A stretch of DNA of 27,296 nt from JBBRZF01 sp038236965 (GTDB lineage Bacteria; Acidobacteriota; Terriglobia; Terriglobales; Acidobacteriaceae): NCBI GenBank assembly GCA_038236965.1, contig JBBRZF010000029.1:1-27296 (forward strand), read 5' to 3'. Position 1 is the first letter of the stretch, and every line of letters starts with the position of its first letter. Of the stretch, positions 15,235 to 22,689 are shown piece by piece. The notes under the pieces were generated by a model. The model saw only the letters and a list, made by a program, of their open reading frames with translations. It had not been told where the DNA came from and searched no databases. The position numbers were made by a program, and so were the translations under genes.

Positions 15235-15795
15235 CTACTTCGCTTCCGGCTGCGCGGGCGCGGGCTCGAGCGTCTTCAGCGCTTCCTTGATCTGCACCTT
15301 CTCATTGGGATTGCCCGGGGACTCCAGGCGTTCCTTGAGCCAGCGGATGGCCGCCGCCTTGGAGACGTGCGGAATGTCGGTTCCGGGGTCGGTGATAAGA
15401 ATGTCGCCGCCCTTGTCTTCCACGCGGAAGGTGACACTGTCAGAACCGGCAGAAGCTTGATATCCAAAGCCCAGGTCGTAGCGTCCGGTGACCGCATAGG
15501 TGACGTTCACCGCGGTCGAGATATTCTGCTGCGGTTCGAACTGGTAGCGCGAGACGATGAGGATGGAAGGGAAGTCCGAGAAGCGTTTGAGGTTGGTCAG
15601 CGGACGCATCTGTTTCTGCCAGGTTGCTTCGGCAAGACGCACTCCATCGTAATCTGCCCGGCACCATGCGGCGACGGCGCGGCGCTGTTCAGACGCCATT
15701 TCAGCCGCAGTTCGGGTCTTGAGCTTGTATCCCGCCTGCGCGACGGCGGCGAGGGAAACGAGACCTACCAGGAAAACGCAAAATAATCTCCGCAT
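15235..15795 (-). CDS. Secreted protein of unknown function
   Basis: The ATG at 15795 is chosen over an in-frame start 30 bases upstream because GGAG lies seven bases before it and the protein then begins with a typical signal peptide, MRRLFCVFLVGLVSLAAVAQA. Cleavage after AQA would leave about 165 residues in the periplasm. The mature part is soluble, with a basic helical start (TAAEMASEQRRAVAAWCRADYDG), an alternating beta-like middle (NISTAVNVTYAVTGRYDLGFGYQ, SVTFRVEDKGGDILITDPG) and a charged C-terminus ending in a Pro/Ala tail. No family is recognised. It is convergent with the 44-residue protein gene and divergent from the histidine kinase gene. No enzyme motif is seen. Confidence 0.8.
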   Translation of the reverse strand: MRRLFCVFLVGLVSLAAVAQAGYKLKTRTAAEMASEQRRAVAAWCRADYDGVRLAEATWQKQMRPLTNLKRFSDFPSILIVSRYQFEPQQNISTAVNVTYAVTGRYDLGFGYQASAGSDSVTFRVEDKGGDILITDPGTDIPHVSKAAAIRWLKERLESPGNPNEKVQIKEALKTLEPAPAQPEAK

Positions 15796-16088
15796 GATTC
15801 GACTCCGCTGTACAAAACTGCTCAACCCCGAATTAAACTGCGAGCCTCCGCAGGGCGATGGCGCCTACAGTCGACTATCGCCTGTACGAGCCTACACGGT
15901 CGGCAGAGAACAATAAAGTGAGTGCCGCATCCCCGGAGGTCCAAGGCCCGACAGGATTAAGGCGTACGTCGTAGGGCGGGTACTAAAGCATCTTGTAGCG
16001 GAGGGTAGTGCCTTCGTCTTATGGCTGAGAACGAGGAATCAGTAGAAGGTGGAAGCTGAGCCGGTATGCCCATGGCTCCAGGGGTCTC
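15796..16088. promoter_or_regulatory. Divergent intergenic region with a REP-like relic
   Basis: These 293 bases separate the secreted-protein gene (-) from the kinase gene (+) and should carry both promoters, but no strong -10/-35 pair is visible. CGTACGTCGTAGGGCGGG followed by TACTAAAG at 15963-15988 matches the first part of the element upstream of ftsZ at about 21 of 26 aligned positions, without the intact palindrome. An AGTCGACT palindrome lies near 15868. Confidence 0.4.
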
Positions 16089-18155
16089 ATGAAGTTGTTC
16101 TCGTGGTTCGGCTCGCTCTCGGTACGCACGCAATGGATCGCCATACTGGCGCTCTGGTGCGTGGGCATCACTGCGGCTACGGGAATCGTTGCCTACCGGG
16201 TAACGTACTCTAACGCCGAGTCAGAGGCGCTGATCGCGTTGCAGACGGATACATCGAGTGTGAGCGCGGCCGTGACTTCGAGCATGAACCACCGCCGCGA
16301 ACGAATGGTCGCCACCATCCAGCTGATCGATACCTCCTGCGGCATGGGTGGACGACAGAATCCACACTGCGTCTCGGAACTGCTACTCGACCTTGTCAAG
16401 AAAGACAGCGCCACAGGCGCAGTCCTTGTGGATAGAAATGGCAGGAGATTCGCGGTCGGCCAGAATATTTCTTTGCTGTGTGGTGATGTGGCGCCGTGTT
16501 TCGCGAATGACGAGAACGGTCAAGTCACGCTGGAACTGGAACATGTGGATCGCGAATCAGGGCTGACATTGGCCGCCGTGTACAGCACGGTCCACCTGGC
16601 GAACGTCGTCCAACAGCATTGGGCTGACCACTCGGGCCTGTTCGCGAACGTCCAAAGCGATATTCGAACGCTGGCTGCCAATGGCGAAGCCGAGAATGTT
16701 CCGCCACTGGAACTTGGCGAATGCATCCACGGCGACTCAGCGGTGCGCGCTGCCGACGCAAAGGTGCAACTCTATCGCGCGTACTCCTCGGTCCGCGGAG
16801 TTGAGGGAGTGTGTGTGGCCAGCGCGCAGTCGGCAGCGCAGGTACTCGCGTCCGTGCGCAAATTGCAATCGCGACTGCTCAATGTCGGCTTGCTGTTCAT
16901 CGTCTGCTCCATCCTGCTGGCGTGGCTTATCAGTTATGGCACCACCGGTTCCATTCATCGTCTGCGGAGACGAGTCGCAGGATTCAAAGCCGATGACAAG
17001 TTGCGCTCGCACTCCGCGCAGGGGCCGCTCGAACTGCGCGAGCTGTCGGACGCATTCGATGCCATGACACGGTCTCTGCAGAAATCGCAAGCCGAGTTGC
17101 GTCAAAGCGAAGGGCGGCTGGCGCTGGCCTATAAAGCCGCGCGCCTCTTGGTGTGGGAACACGATCTTGACGCGGGACGCATTTCGTGGCGCGATCCACA
17201 GTCGGAAGCGAAGAGCCGCGCTAGTTCGCTGCTGGCCTACGTACACATGATCCATCCGGACGATAGAGCAGGTGTGATGGAAGCTCTGCGGCGCGCGCGA
17301 GAGAACGGAATGTATTCGGCCGAATATCGCGTTGCCGAACGCGGCGAATACAGTTGGAAATATTCGTGGGGACAGGTTTTGAAAGCGGAAGCCAGCGGAC
17401 GCGAGATGCTGGTGGGCGTGACCGCCGATGCCTCGATCCAGAAGGAAGCGGAACGCCTGCGCGGAGATCGCGCGCGCATGGCGGCGACCACGGAAATGGC
17501 CGCATCCCTGGCGCATGAGATCAACAATCCCTTGACCTCCGTGACGGGGGCGCTGTACATGGCCCGGCGCGAAGAGGTCTCGCCATCGCTGGAGCGATAC
17601 CTCTCCATCGCGGAATCGGAATCGCAACGCGTGGTGCAGATCGTGCGCAGGCTGTTGCAGGTCTATCGCGAACCGGCGGAGGCGGCAAACTTCGATGTGG
17701 TGCAGTTGTGGCGTTCGATGATCGCTGCCTGCGAGCCCCAATTAAAGCGCCGCAATCAGAAAGTAGACCTGCGAGCCAACGGCCCGGCCCGGGTCACGGG
17801 CCATGTGGACGAGTTGCGGCATGGCTTCAACAACCTGCTGACGAATGCGATGGAAAGCTCTCCTGCGGGCGGCACCATACAGATACGAGTCCGACAAGGT
17901 ACGTGTTGGAAACAACAGGTGCAGGGAGTGCGCGTCCTGGTGAACGATGAAGGGCCGGGAATCCCGCAAGCGGAACTGGCCAAGGTCTTCGAGCCTTTTG
18001 TGACCACGAAGGCGGAGAAGGGGACTGGGCTTGGATTGTGGGTGACACGCGCAGCCGTGGTGAAGCAGGGAGGCAGCATACGTATACGAAGCTCTGTCTC
18101 GAAGCAGGTAGGCACTTGCGTGCTGATGAGTTTACCGGAGAAACCGCCGAGCTAG
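16089..18155 (+). CDS. Membrane sensor histidine kinase with PAS domain
   Basis: This 688-residue protein is a two-component sensor kinase. Domains in order: transmembrane helix 1 (about 16-36); an extracytoplasmic domain (about 40-262) containing VLVDRNGRRFAVG, reminiscent of Cache-type sensors; transmembrane helix 2 (about 264-284); a HAMP-like linker (285-335); a PAS-fold domain (about 345-450, with WEHDLDAGRISW and IHPDD); and a kinase core. The H-box is SLAHEINNPLTS with His476. The N-box is NNLLTNAMES with Asn586. G1 is NDEGPGIP (619-626), the F-box FEPF (635-638) and G2 GTGLGLW (645-651). All catalytic residues appear intact. Six cysteines (84, 94, 131, 137, 212, 242) lie in the sensor domain. 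No response regulator is adjacent, so it is an orphan here. AGGGG four bases before the ATG is a close ribosome binding site. Confidence 0.92.
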   Translation: MKLFSWFGSLSVRTQWIAILALWCVGITAATGIVAYRVTYSNAESEALIALQTDTSSVSAAVTSSMNHRRERMVATIQLIDTSCGMGGRQNPHCVSELLLDLVKKDSATGAVLVDRNGRRFAVGQNISLLCGDVAPCFANDENGQVTLELEHVDRESGLTLAAVYSTVHLANVVQQHWADHSGLFANVQSDIRTLAANGEAENVPPLELGECIHGDSAVRAADAKVQLYRAYSSVRGVEGVCVASAQSAAQVLASVRKLQSRLLNVGLLFIVCSILLAWLISYGTTGSIHRLRRRVAGFKADDKLRSHSAQGPLELRELSDAFDAMTRSLQKSQAELRQSEGRLALAYKAARLLVWEHDLDAGRISWRDPQSEAKSRASSLLAYVHMIHPDDRAGVMEALRRARENGMYSAEYRVAERGEYSWKYSWGQVLKAEASGREMLVGVTADASIQKEAERLRGDRARMAATTEMAASLAHEINNPLTSVTGALYMARREEVSPSLERYLSIAESESQRVVQIVRRLLQVYREPAEAANFDVVQLWRSMIAACEPQLKRRNQKVDLRANGPARVTGHVDELRHGFNNLLTNAMESSPAGGTIQIRVRQGTCWKQQVQGVRVLVNDEGPGIPQAELAKVFEPFVTTKAEKGTGLGLWVTRAAVVKQGGSIRIRSSVSKQVGTCVLMSLPEKPPS

Positions 18156-18179
18156 ATCCCTCTTCGCGAAGCCGCATGA

Positions 18180-18213
18180 AAAAAGCCACTGAGCGCGTGC
18201 CCAGTGGCTTTTT
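18180..18213. terminator. Bidirectional terminator between kinase and ATPase genes
   Basis: AAAAAGCCACTG and CAGTGGCTTTTT form a perfect 12-bp stem with a 10-base loop. It lies between two convergent genes and has A/T runs on both sides, so it should stop transcription from either direction. Confidence 0.9.
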
Positions 18214-18232
18214 CTTTGAGCTTCCAGAAGCT

Positions 18233-18994
18233 TTAGGCCTTGGCTACCGCTTTGCCCTTCGTGGTCTTTTCATCGCCTGCGATGGTGCCGTCCTTGATGT
18301 AGATGACGCGATGCGCGTATTCGGCGATATCGTGTTCGTGGGTGACGATCACGATGGTGTTTCCCTGGGCCTGCAGTGTGTCGAGAAGAGCCATGATCTC
18401 GTTACCGGTCTGCGAGTCGAGGTTACCGGTCGGCTCGTCAGCCAGGATGATGGCAGGGTGATTCACGAGAGCGCGAGCAATGGCAACGCGCTGACGTTGT
18501 CCGCCGGAGAGTTCGTTGGGCTTATGATGCATGCGGCTTTCCATGCCCACGGAGATAAGCGCTTCCTTGGCGCGCTGTATGCGCGCTTCCGCGGGCATAC
18601 CTGCGTAGATGAGCGGCAGTTCCACGTTGTGCAGAGCGGTCGCGCGAGCCAGCAGGTTGAACGTCTGGAAGACGAAGCCGATCTCCTTGTTGCGGATACG
18701 GGCCAGTTCGTCGTCATCGAGTTCGCTGACGAGCTGATTGTTCAACCAGTAGCGTCCCTGGGAAGGCGTATCGAGACAGCCGATAAGATTCATCAGTGTC
18801 GATTTGCCCGAGCCCGAAGGTCCCATGATGGCGACGTACTCGTTACGATTGATCTGCAGGTCAACCCCTCGCAGCGCGTTGACCTGCTGCTCGGAACCCA
18901 TATCGTACGTCTTCCACAGGTCCTGCGTGCAGATCATGCAAGACGCCGGCGGAGCCGAAAACTGCTGGGACATGTTGGCCACTTCAGTCGCCAT
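18233..18994 (-). CDS. ABC transporter ATPase, MacB/LolD type
   Basis: This 253-residue protein is the ATP-hydrolysing subunit of an ABC transporter of the MacB/LolD/FtsE group. Walker A GPSGSGKST is at 58-66, the Q-loop glutamine at 110, the signature LSGGQ at 162-166, Walker B IILADE at 182-187 and the switch histidine at 219. The NLLARATALHNVELPLIYAG segment is typical of this group. No transmembrane permease domain is fused, unlike full MacB. The start at 18994 is supported by AGGAG seven bases upstream. It gives an N-terminal extension of about 19 residues with CMIC before the usual start of the fold. It follows the adaptor gene by 87 bases on the same strand and is probably co-transcribed. 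A terminator lies directly downstream, so no permease gene belongs to the unit. Confidence 0.93.
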   Translation of the reverse strand: MATEVANMSQQFSAPPASCMICTQDLWKTYDMGSEQQVNALRGVDLQINRNEYVAIMGPSGSGKSTLMNLIGCLDTPSQGRYWLNNQLVSELDDDELARIRNKEIGFVFQTFNLLARATALHNVELPLIYAGMPAEARIQRAKEALISVGMESRMHHKPNELSGGQRQRVAIARALVNHPAIILADEPTGNLDSQTGNEIMALLDTLQAQGNTIVIVTHEHDIAEYAHRVIYIKDGTIAGDEKTTKGKAVAKA

Positions 18995-19081
18995 CCTTTT
19001 CTCCTGATTCCTGGCGGGGACCGAAATCCCCGCATCAACCCTGGTTACGGCACGACCTGAAATTGTGCCTCCCTGCGAAGC

Positions 19082-20461
19082 TTACGACTTTTCTTCTTCC
19101 TTCTGCGGCGCGGTGTTGTCGATCTTTACGCTGGCCCCATTCTTCAAAGTGCGAAGGACTTTGTAGCTGCCGGTAACGATCTCGGCTCCATCGGTCAAGC
19201 CTTTGACGACTTCGATCTCGGTGGTTCCGGTGATGCCGGTCTCCACGGGAACGAATTCGACCTTCTTGTCGCGCAGAACGAAGACGCCTTGGATCTCTTC
19301 TTTCGCTGCCTTCGCCATTTCAGGCGAAGCCGCTTGCACGGTCTTGTTCTTGTCCTTCTTCGTATCCAGGTCGCCCTTCTGGCGGATCGTCAGAGCCTGT
19401 ATCGGGATGGACAAAACAGCCTGCCGGGTCGCCGTGGTGATCTTGGCCGTGGACGAAAGTCCGGGACGGAGATTCTCCGGCGGGTCCTGCAAGGTGATGA
19501 CGACCTTGAAATCCTTGGCTTCCTGGCTGCCGCCCGTGGTCTGCGACGTGGAGACGCCGGTGGAGCGAAGCAGCGCGTTGTTGCCGATCTCGGTGACGAT
19601 GCCCTTGAATTTTTTCTTGGGAACGGCGTCGATGGTGACTTCCGCCAACTGGCCGAGTTTCACGTTGACGATGTCCGTCTCATCCACTTTTACCTCCGTG
19701 GTGATGACCGACATATCGGCGAGCGTCATGAGCGTAGATCCCTGCGAATTCTGGATGCCGACGACGACCGTCTCCCCTTCGCGCACGGGAAGGTTGGTGA
19801 TGACGCCGCTAAACGGAGCGCGGTACTCGGTCTTGCTGAGCACGTCATTGGCGCGACGTAGGGTAGCCTGCATCTGGCGAATGCGTCCGCTGGCGGAATC
19901 GGACTGGGCCTTCATCTGATTGATCTTGGCCTTCGACTGCTCGAGGGAAGCCGCCGCAGAGTCATAGGAAGATTTCTTGGTGTCGTAGTCCGACTTGGGT
20001 ATGAGTTGCGCCTTGTAGAGTTCCTGCGCGCGAACGTAGTCGAAGCGCGTACGCTCTTCGTCGGCCTTGGCGCGGTCCACGTCCGCCACGGAGGTACGAT
20101 AGCCAGCTTGTGCCGCGACCAGGTCGGTCTGCGATGAATCAAGCTGGGCGCGCGTTGCGGCTACGTCGGCTTCCGGTTGCACGTTTTCCAGGCGGGCGAG
20201 CAGGTCGCCTGCCTTCACGCGGTCGCCTTCCTTCACGTACAGCTTGGTGATGCGGCCAAATGCGTTGGCACCGATGTTGGCGAATGTTTTGGGTTTCACT
20301 TCTCCCGATGCAGTGACGCTGGAAGCGATGTCTGCCTTGGTGACTTTGCCGGTCTGCACCTGCACAACGCCTTTACGGCTTTGCTGCACTGTGACCAGAA
20401 CGATGGCGACAACCACGATGAGAGCGCCAATACCTATCCAAATCTTCTTTTTATTAGTCAT
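19082..20461 (-). CDS. MacA/HlyD-type periplasmic adaptor protein
   Basis: This 459-residue protein is a membrane-fusion (adaptor) subunit of the RND/MacA group. The N-terminus has a membrane anchor (about 8-25, WIGIGALIVVVAIVLVTV). A split lipoyl domain surrounds a long coiled coil: GRITKLYVKEGDRVKAGDLL (about 69-88), an Ala/Gln/Lys-rich helical hairpin (about 94-210), then YRAPFSGVITNLPVREGE (213-230). The beta-barrel and membrane-proximal domains follow, with VDETDIVNVKLGQLAEVTID and NLRPGLSSTAKITT. It ends in a Lys/Glu-rich tail. The ATG at 20461 is used because the codon before it is TTG; GAGG lies just upstream. It should bridge an inner-membrane permease to an outer-membrane exit, but neither is encoded beside it. 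It is the first gene of the adaptor-ATPase pair. Confidence 0.92.
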   Translation of the reverse strand: MTNKKKIWIGIGALIVVVAIVLVTVQQSRKGVVQVQTGKVTKADIASSVTASGEVKPKTFANIGANAFGRITKLYVKEGDRVKAGDLLARLENVQPEADVAATRAQLDSSQTDLVAAQAGYRTSVADVDRAKADEERTRFDYVRAQELYKAQLIPKSDYDTKKSSYDSAAASLEQSKAKINQMKAQSDSASGRIRQMQATLRRANDVLSKTEYRAPFSGVITNLPVREGETVVVGIQNSQGSTLMTLADMSVITTEVKVDETDIVNVKLGQLAEVTIDAVPKKKFKGIVTEIGNNALLRSTGVSTSQTTGGSQEAKDFKVVITLQDPPENLRPGLSSTAKITTATRQAVLSIPIQALTIRQKGDLDTKKDKNKTVQAASPEMAKAAKEEIQGVFVLRDKKVEFVPVETGITGTTEIEVVKGLTDGAEIVTGSYKVLRTLKNGASVKIDNTAPQKEEEKS

Positions 20462-20649
20462 CAATCCTCGTCGGGGATGGCGCGAGAAGCACCTGCTCAG
20501 AACCTTCCGCCCGTCCTTACAGACACATACGCATACAGACGGCGGAAAGTTTCATAGGAAAGCGACGGTTGAGAAATTTCCGCAACTTGGGCTTGTCCGC
20601 CTGTGAACGAACCTTGTCCTGCACCGGTCATTATTCTCCCGATGCCAGC

Positions 20650-20677
20650 ATTATACGTGGACAGGCCTCCCAACCAA
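20650..20677 (-). promoter_or_regulatory. Promoter of the adaptor-ATPase operon
   Basis: On the - strand a perfect TATAAT (20655-20650) is preceded, 16 bases upstream, by TTGGTT. It points at the adaptor gene and would give a leader of about 180 bases. That leader contains an inverted repeat, TTCCGCC-c-GTC (20505-20515) with GACGGCGGAA (20538-20547). No other - strand element in this interval looks better. Confidence 0.55.
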
Positions 20678-20789
20678 TAGCTCGGAATATGCAACTTTAT
20701 CCAAGGGAAGGGGTTTGTAAGGGAAAAGTGTGTCCGGCAGAAGTGCCTGATTCTATTGAGTGAAACGTGAAGGCCGGCGTTGAGACATC

Positions 20790-20818
20790 TTGCTTTGTAA
20801 GAGGCAAAAACTTACAAT
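20790..20818 (+). promoter_or_regulatory. Promoter of the GWxTD gene
   Basis: TTGCTT (20790-20795) and TACAAT (20813-20818) are separated by 17 bases. The -10 matches five of six consensus bases. Transcription would begin near 20825, about 30 bases before the ATG at 20857. This argues against the upstream in-frame GTG at 20767 as the real start. Confidence 0.55.
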
Positions 20819-20856
20819 CATTGCAGCCCTATTTGTCTTCAGGAGTGCGTCTCGTC

Positions 20857-22593
20857 ATGCGGTTCATTGCTTCTCGTTTCCTATTTTCGGCTATTCTCGC
20901 CGGCAGTCTCGCGGCTTCAGGCTATGTCTGCGCACAGGATGCAAAGCCTGCCGTACCTGCCGTGTCAGCCGTGGATGCTCCCAAAAATGTCGCGAAAGAC
21001 GCTTCCAAGCCCCAGCAGGAGGATCCGCTCAAGCGTCCGTTGACAGATAAACAGAGGAAGCAGAACGATAGGGCGTTCCGCAGGGAACTGGGCGAGACCT
21101 ACAAGAAATGGCTCGACCAGGATGTGAAGTACATCATCACCGGCGAAGAGATGGAAGCCTTCAAGCGCCTCTCCAACGACGAAGAGCGCGATAACTTCAT
21201 CGAGCAATTCTGGCTTCGGCGCGATCCCTCGCCCGACACGGTCGAGAACGAATACAAGGAAGAACACTATCGCCGTATCGCTTACGCGAACGAGCGTTTC
21301 TCCGCGGGCATGCAGGGCTGGCGCACCGACCGCGGCCGCATCTACATCGTCTACGGACCGGCGGATGAGATAGAGTCGCACGCGTCGGGCGGATTGTATA
21401 ACCGCACCATCGAAGAAGGTGGCGGAGATACTTCTACCTATCCTTTTGAGAAATGGCGTTATCGCTATATTGAAGGTATCGGCAACGAGACCATTCTGGA
21501 GTTCGTTGATAAATGTCTCTGTAACGAATACAAACTGACCTTCGACCAGAGCGAAAAGGACGCGTTGCTGAGCACTCCGGGTGCCGGATTAACAACGGCC
21601 GAACAGCGGGGCTTGTCGAGTAAGGCAGACCGAATGCTTGGCGGTCGCAATGGCTTTGACCCGTTTGGTAGCGGCCAGAGCAAAAATCTCAGCAACCTGG
21701 AATTGATGGCAAAAATCTACTCGGCACCTCCCATCAAGTTCAAGGACCTGCAGGAAGCCATCACTTCCAAGATCCGTTACAACCTGATGCCCTTCGATGT
21801 GCGCGCCGACTATGTGCGTATCACCACCGACACCGTGCTGATGCCGGTGACCATCCAGGTGAAGAACCGCGACATCACCTTCGCGAACAAGGATGGCATC
21901 CAGCGCGGAGTGGTCAATATCTTCGGACGCATCACCACCATCACCGGACGCGTCGTGCAGACCTTTGAGGACACGGTGAAGGTGGATGTGCCCGAGTCGC
22001 TCTTCCAGCAGACGGTCGACAATAATTCGGTTTACTGGAAAGCCCTGCCGCTGCGTCCCGGTGCTTACAAGATGGACGTGGTGGTGAAGGACGTGAATGG
22101 CGACCGCGTGGGTGTCTGGACCCGTGGAATCCGCGTTCCTGACTTCGCGGAAGACAAACTTGCGTCGTCTACCCTGATTTTGGCGGATTTGATGGAAAAG
22201 GCCCCCAGGTCCACGATTGGCGCTGGAAACTTCGTAATCGGTGACGTCAAAGTACGTCCCCGGGTGGATGCCAGCGACGGGAAACCGGCCATCTTTAAGA
22301 AAAGTCAGCGCCTAAACGTGTGGATGCAGGTCTATAATCTTGGGGTGGACGACACCACCAAGAAGCCGTCGGCCACTGTGGAATACGACATCGTGAACGC
22401 ACAGACGAATAAGTCTGTGGTCCACGCTATTGAGACCAGCGAACAGTTCGGTAATGTGGGCGAACAGTTGACCGTGCAGAAGAGCATGGCACTTAATAAC
22501 CTTGAGCCGGGAATGTATCGCGTCACCATCAAGGTGGACGACAAGGTTTCAAAGCAGCAGATTTCTCCATCGGCGAGATTCACCGTGGAGTAG
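20857..22593 (+). CDS. Secreted GWxTD-domain protein
   Basis: From the ATG at 20857 the protein has 578 residues and begins with a signal peptide (MRFIASRFLFSAILAGSLAA, probable cleavage after VCA near residue 26). AGGAG at 20841-20845 lies 11 bases upstream. A Lys/Pro/Ala-rich linker leads into the GWxTD region: WLDQDVKYIITGEEMEAF, FWLRRDP and the diagnostic GMQGWRTDRGRIYIVYGPAD with Gly154-Trp-Arg-Thr-Asp158. The C-terminal half is beta-rich, with repeated strands such as ADYVRITTDTVLMPVTIQV and PGMYRVTIKVDD, and may consist of Ig-like domains. GWxTD proteins are secreted proteins of unknown function, as far as I know common in Acidobacteriota and Bacteroidota relatives. The next gene encodes a beta-barrel-like protein 96 bases downstream, so the two probably act together in the envelope. 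No enzymatic motif is seen. Confidence 0.85.
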   Translation: MRFIASRFLFSAILAGSLAASGYVCAQDAKPAVPAVSAVDAPKNVAKDASKPQQEDPLKRPLTDKQRKQNDRAFRRELGETYKKWLDQDVKYIITGEEMEAFKRLSNDEERDNFIEQFWLRRDPSPDTVENEYKEEHYRRIAYANERFSAGMQGWRTDRGRIYIVYGPADEIESHASGGLYNRTIEEGGGDTSTYPFEKWRYRYIEGIGNETILEFVDKCLCNEYKLTFDQSEKDALLSTPGAGLTTAEQRGLSSKADRMLGGRNGFDPFGSGQSKNLSNLELMAKIYSAPPIKFKDLQEAITSKIRYNLMPFDVRADYVRITTDTVLMPVTIQVKNRDITFANKDGIQRGVVNIFGRITTITGRVVQTFEDTVKVDVPESLFQQTVDNNSVYWKALPLRPGAYKMDVVVKDVNGDRVGVWTRGIRVPDFAEDKLASSTLILADLMEKAPRSTIGAGNFVIGDVKVRPRVDASDGKPAIFKKSQRLNVWMQVYNLGVDDTTKKPSATVEYDIVNAQTNKSVVHAIETSEQFGNVGEQLTVQKSMALNNLEPGMYRVTIKVDDKVSKQQISPSARFTVE

Positions 22594-22689
22594 ATTGCCC
22601 TTTCCGGCGCTGACCGTTATTTGGCGTTGCCGGCAAAAGATGGTTCCCGCTGCCAGTGGGGTAAGCGGGCGAACTATTGAGGGGGAACG

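Larger units (their letters stand above)
20462..20856. other. Divergent intergenic region, adaptor/GWxTD genes
   Basis: This 395-base interval has no supported gene. It holds a - strand promoter with perfect TATAAT, a + strand promoter with TACAAT, and an inverted repeat (20505-20547) in the leader of the - strand operon. The two promoters are about 130 bases apart and do not overlap, so independent control is possible. Confidence 0.6.

Noticed and set aside
15175..15786. 203-codon frame on the + strand
   Set aside because: It mirrors the secreted-protein gene on the - strand, which has a good ribosome binding site and signal peptide.
18038..19060. 340-codon frame on the + strand
   Set aside because: It lies opposite the ABC ATPase gene, whose motifs are all intact on the - strand. 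Long antisense frames are common in GC-rich genes.
20767..20856. Upstream GTG start for the GWxTD protein
   Set aside because: It would place a promoter inside the coding region and hide the signal peptide 30 residues into the protein.
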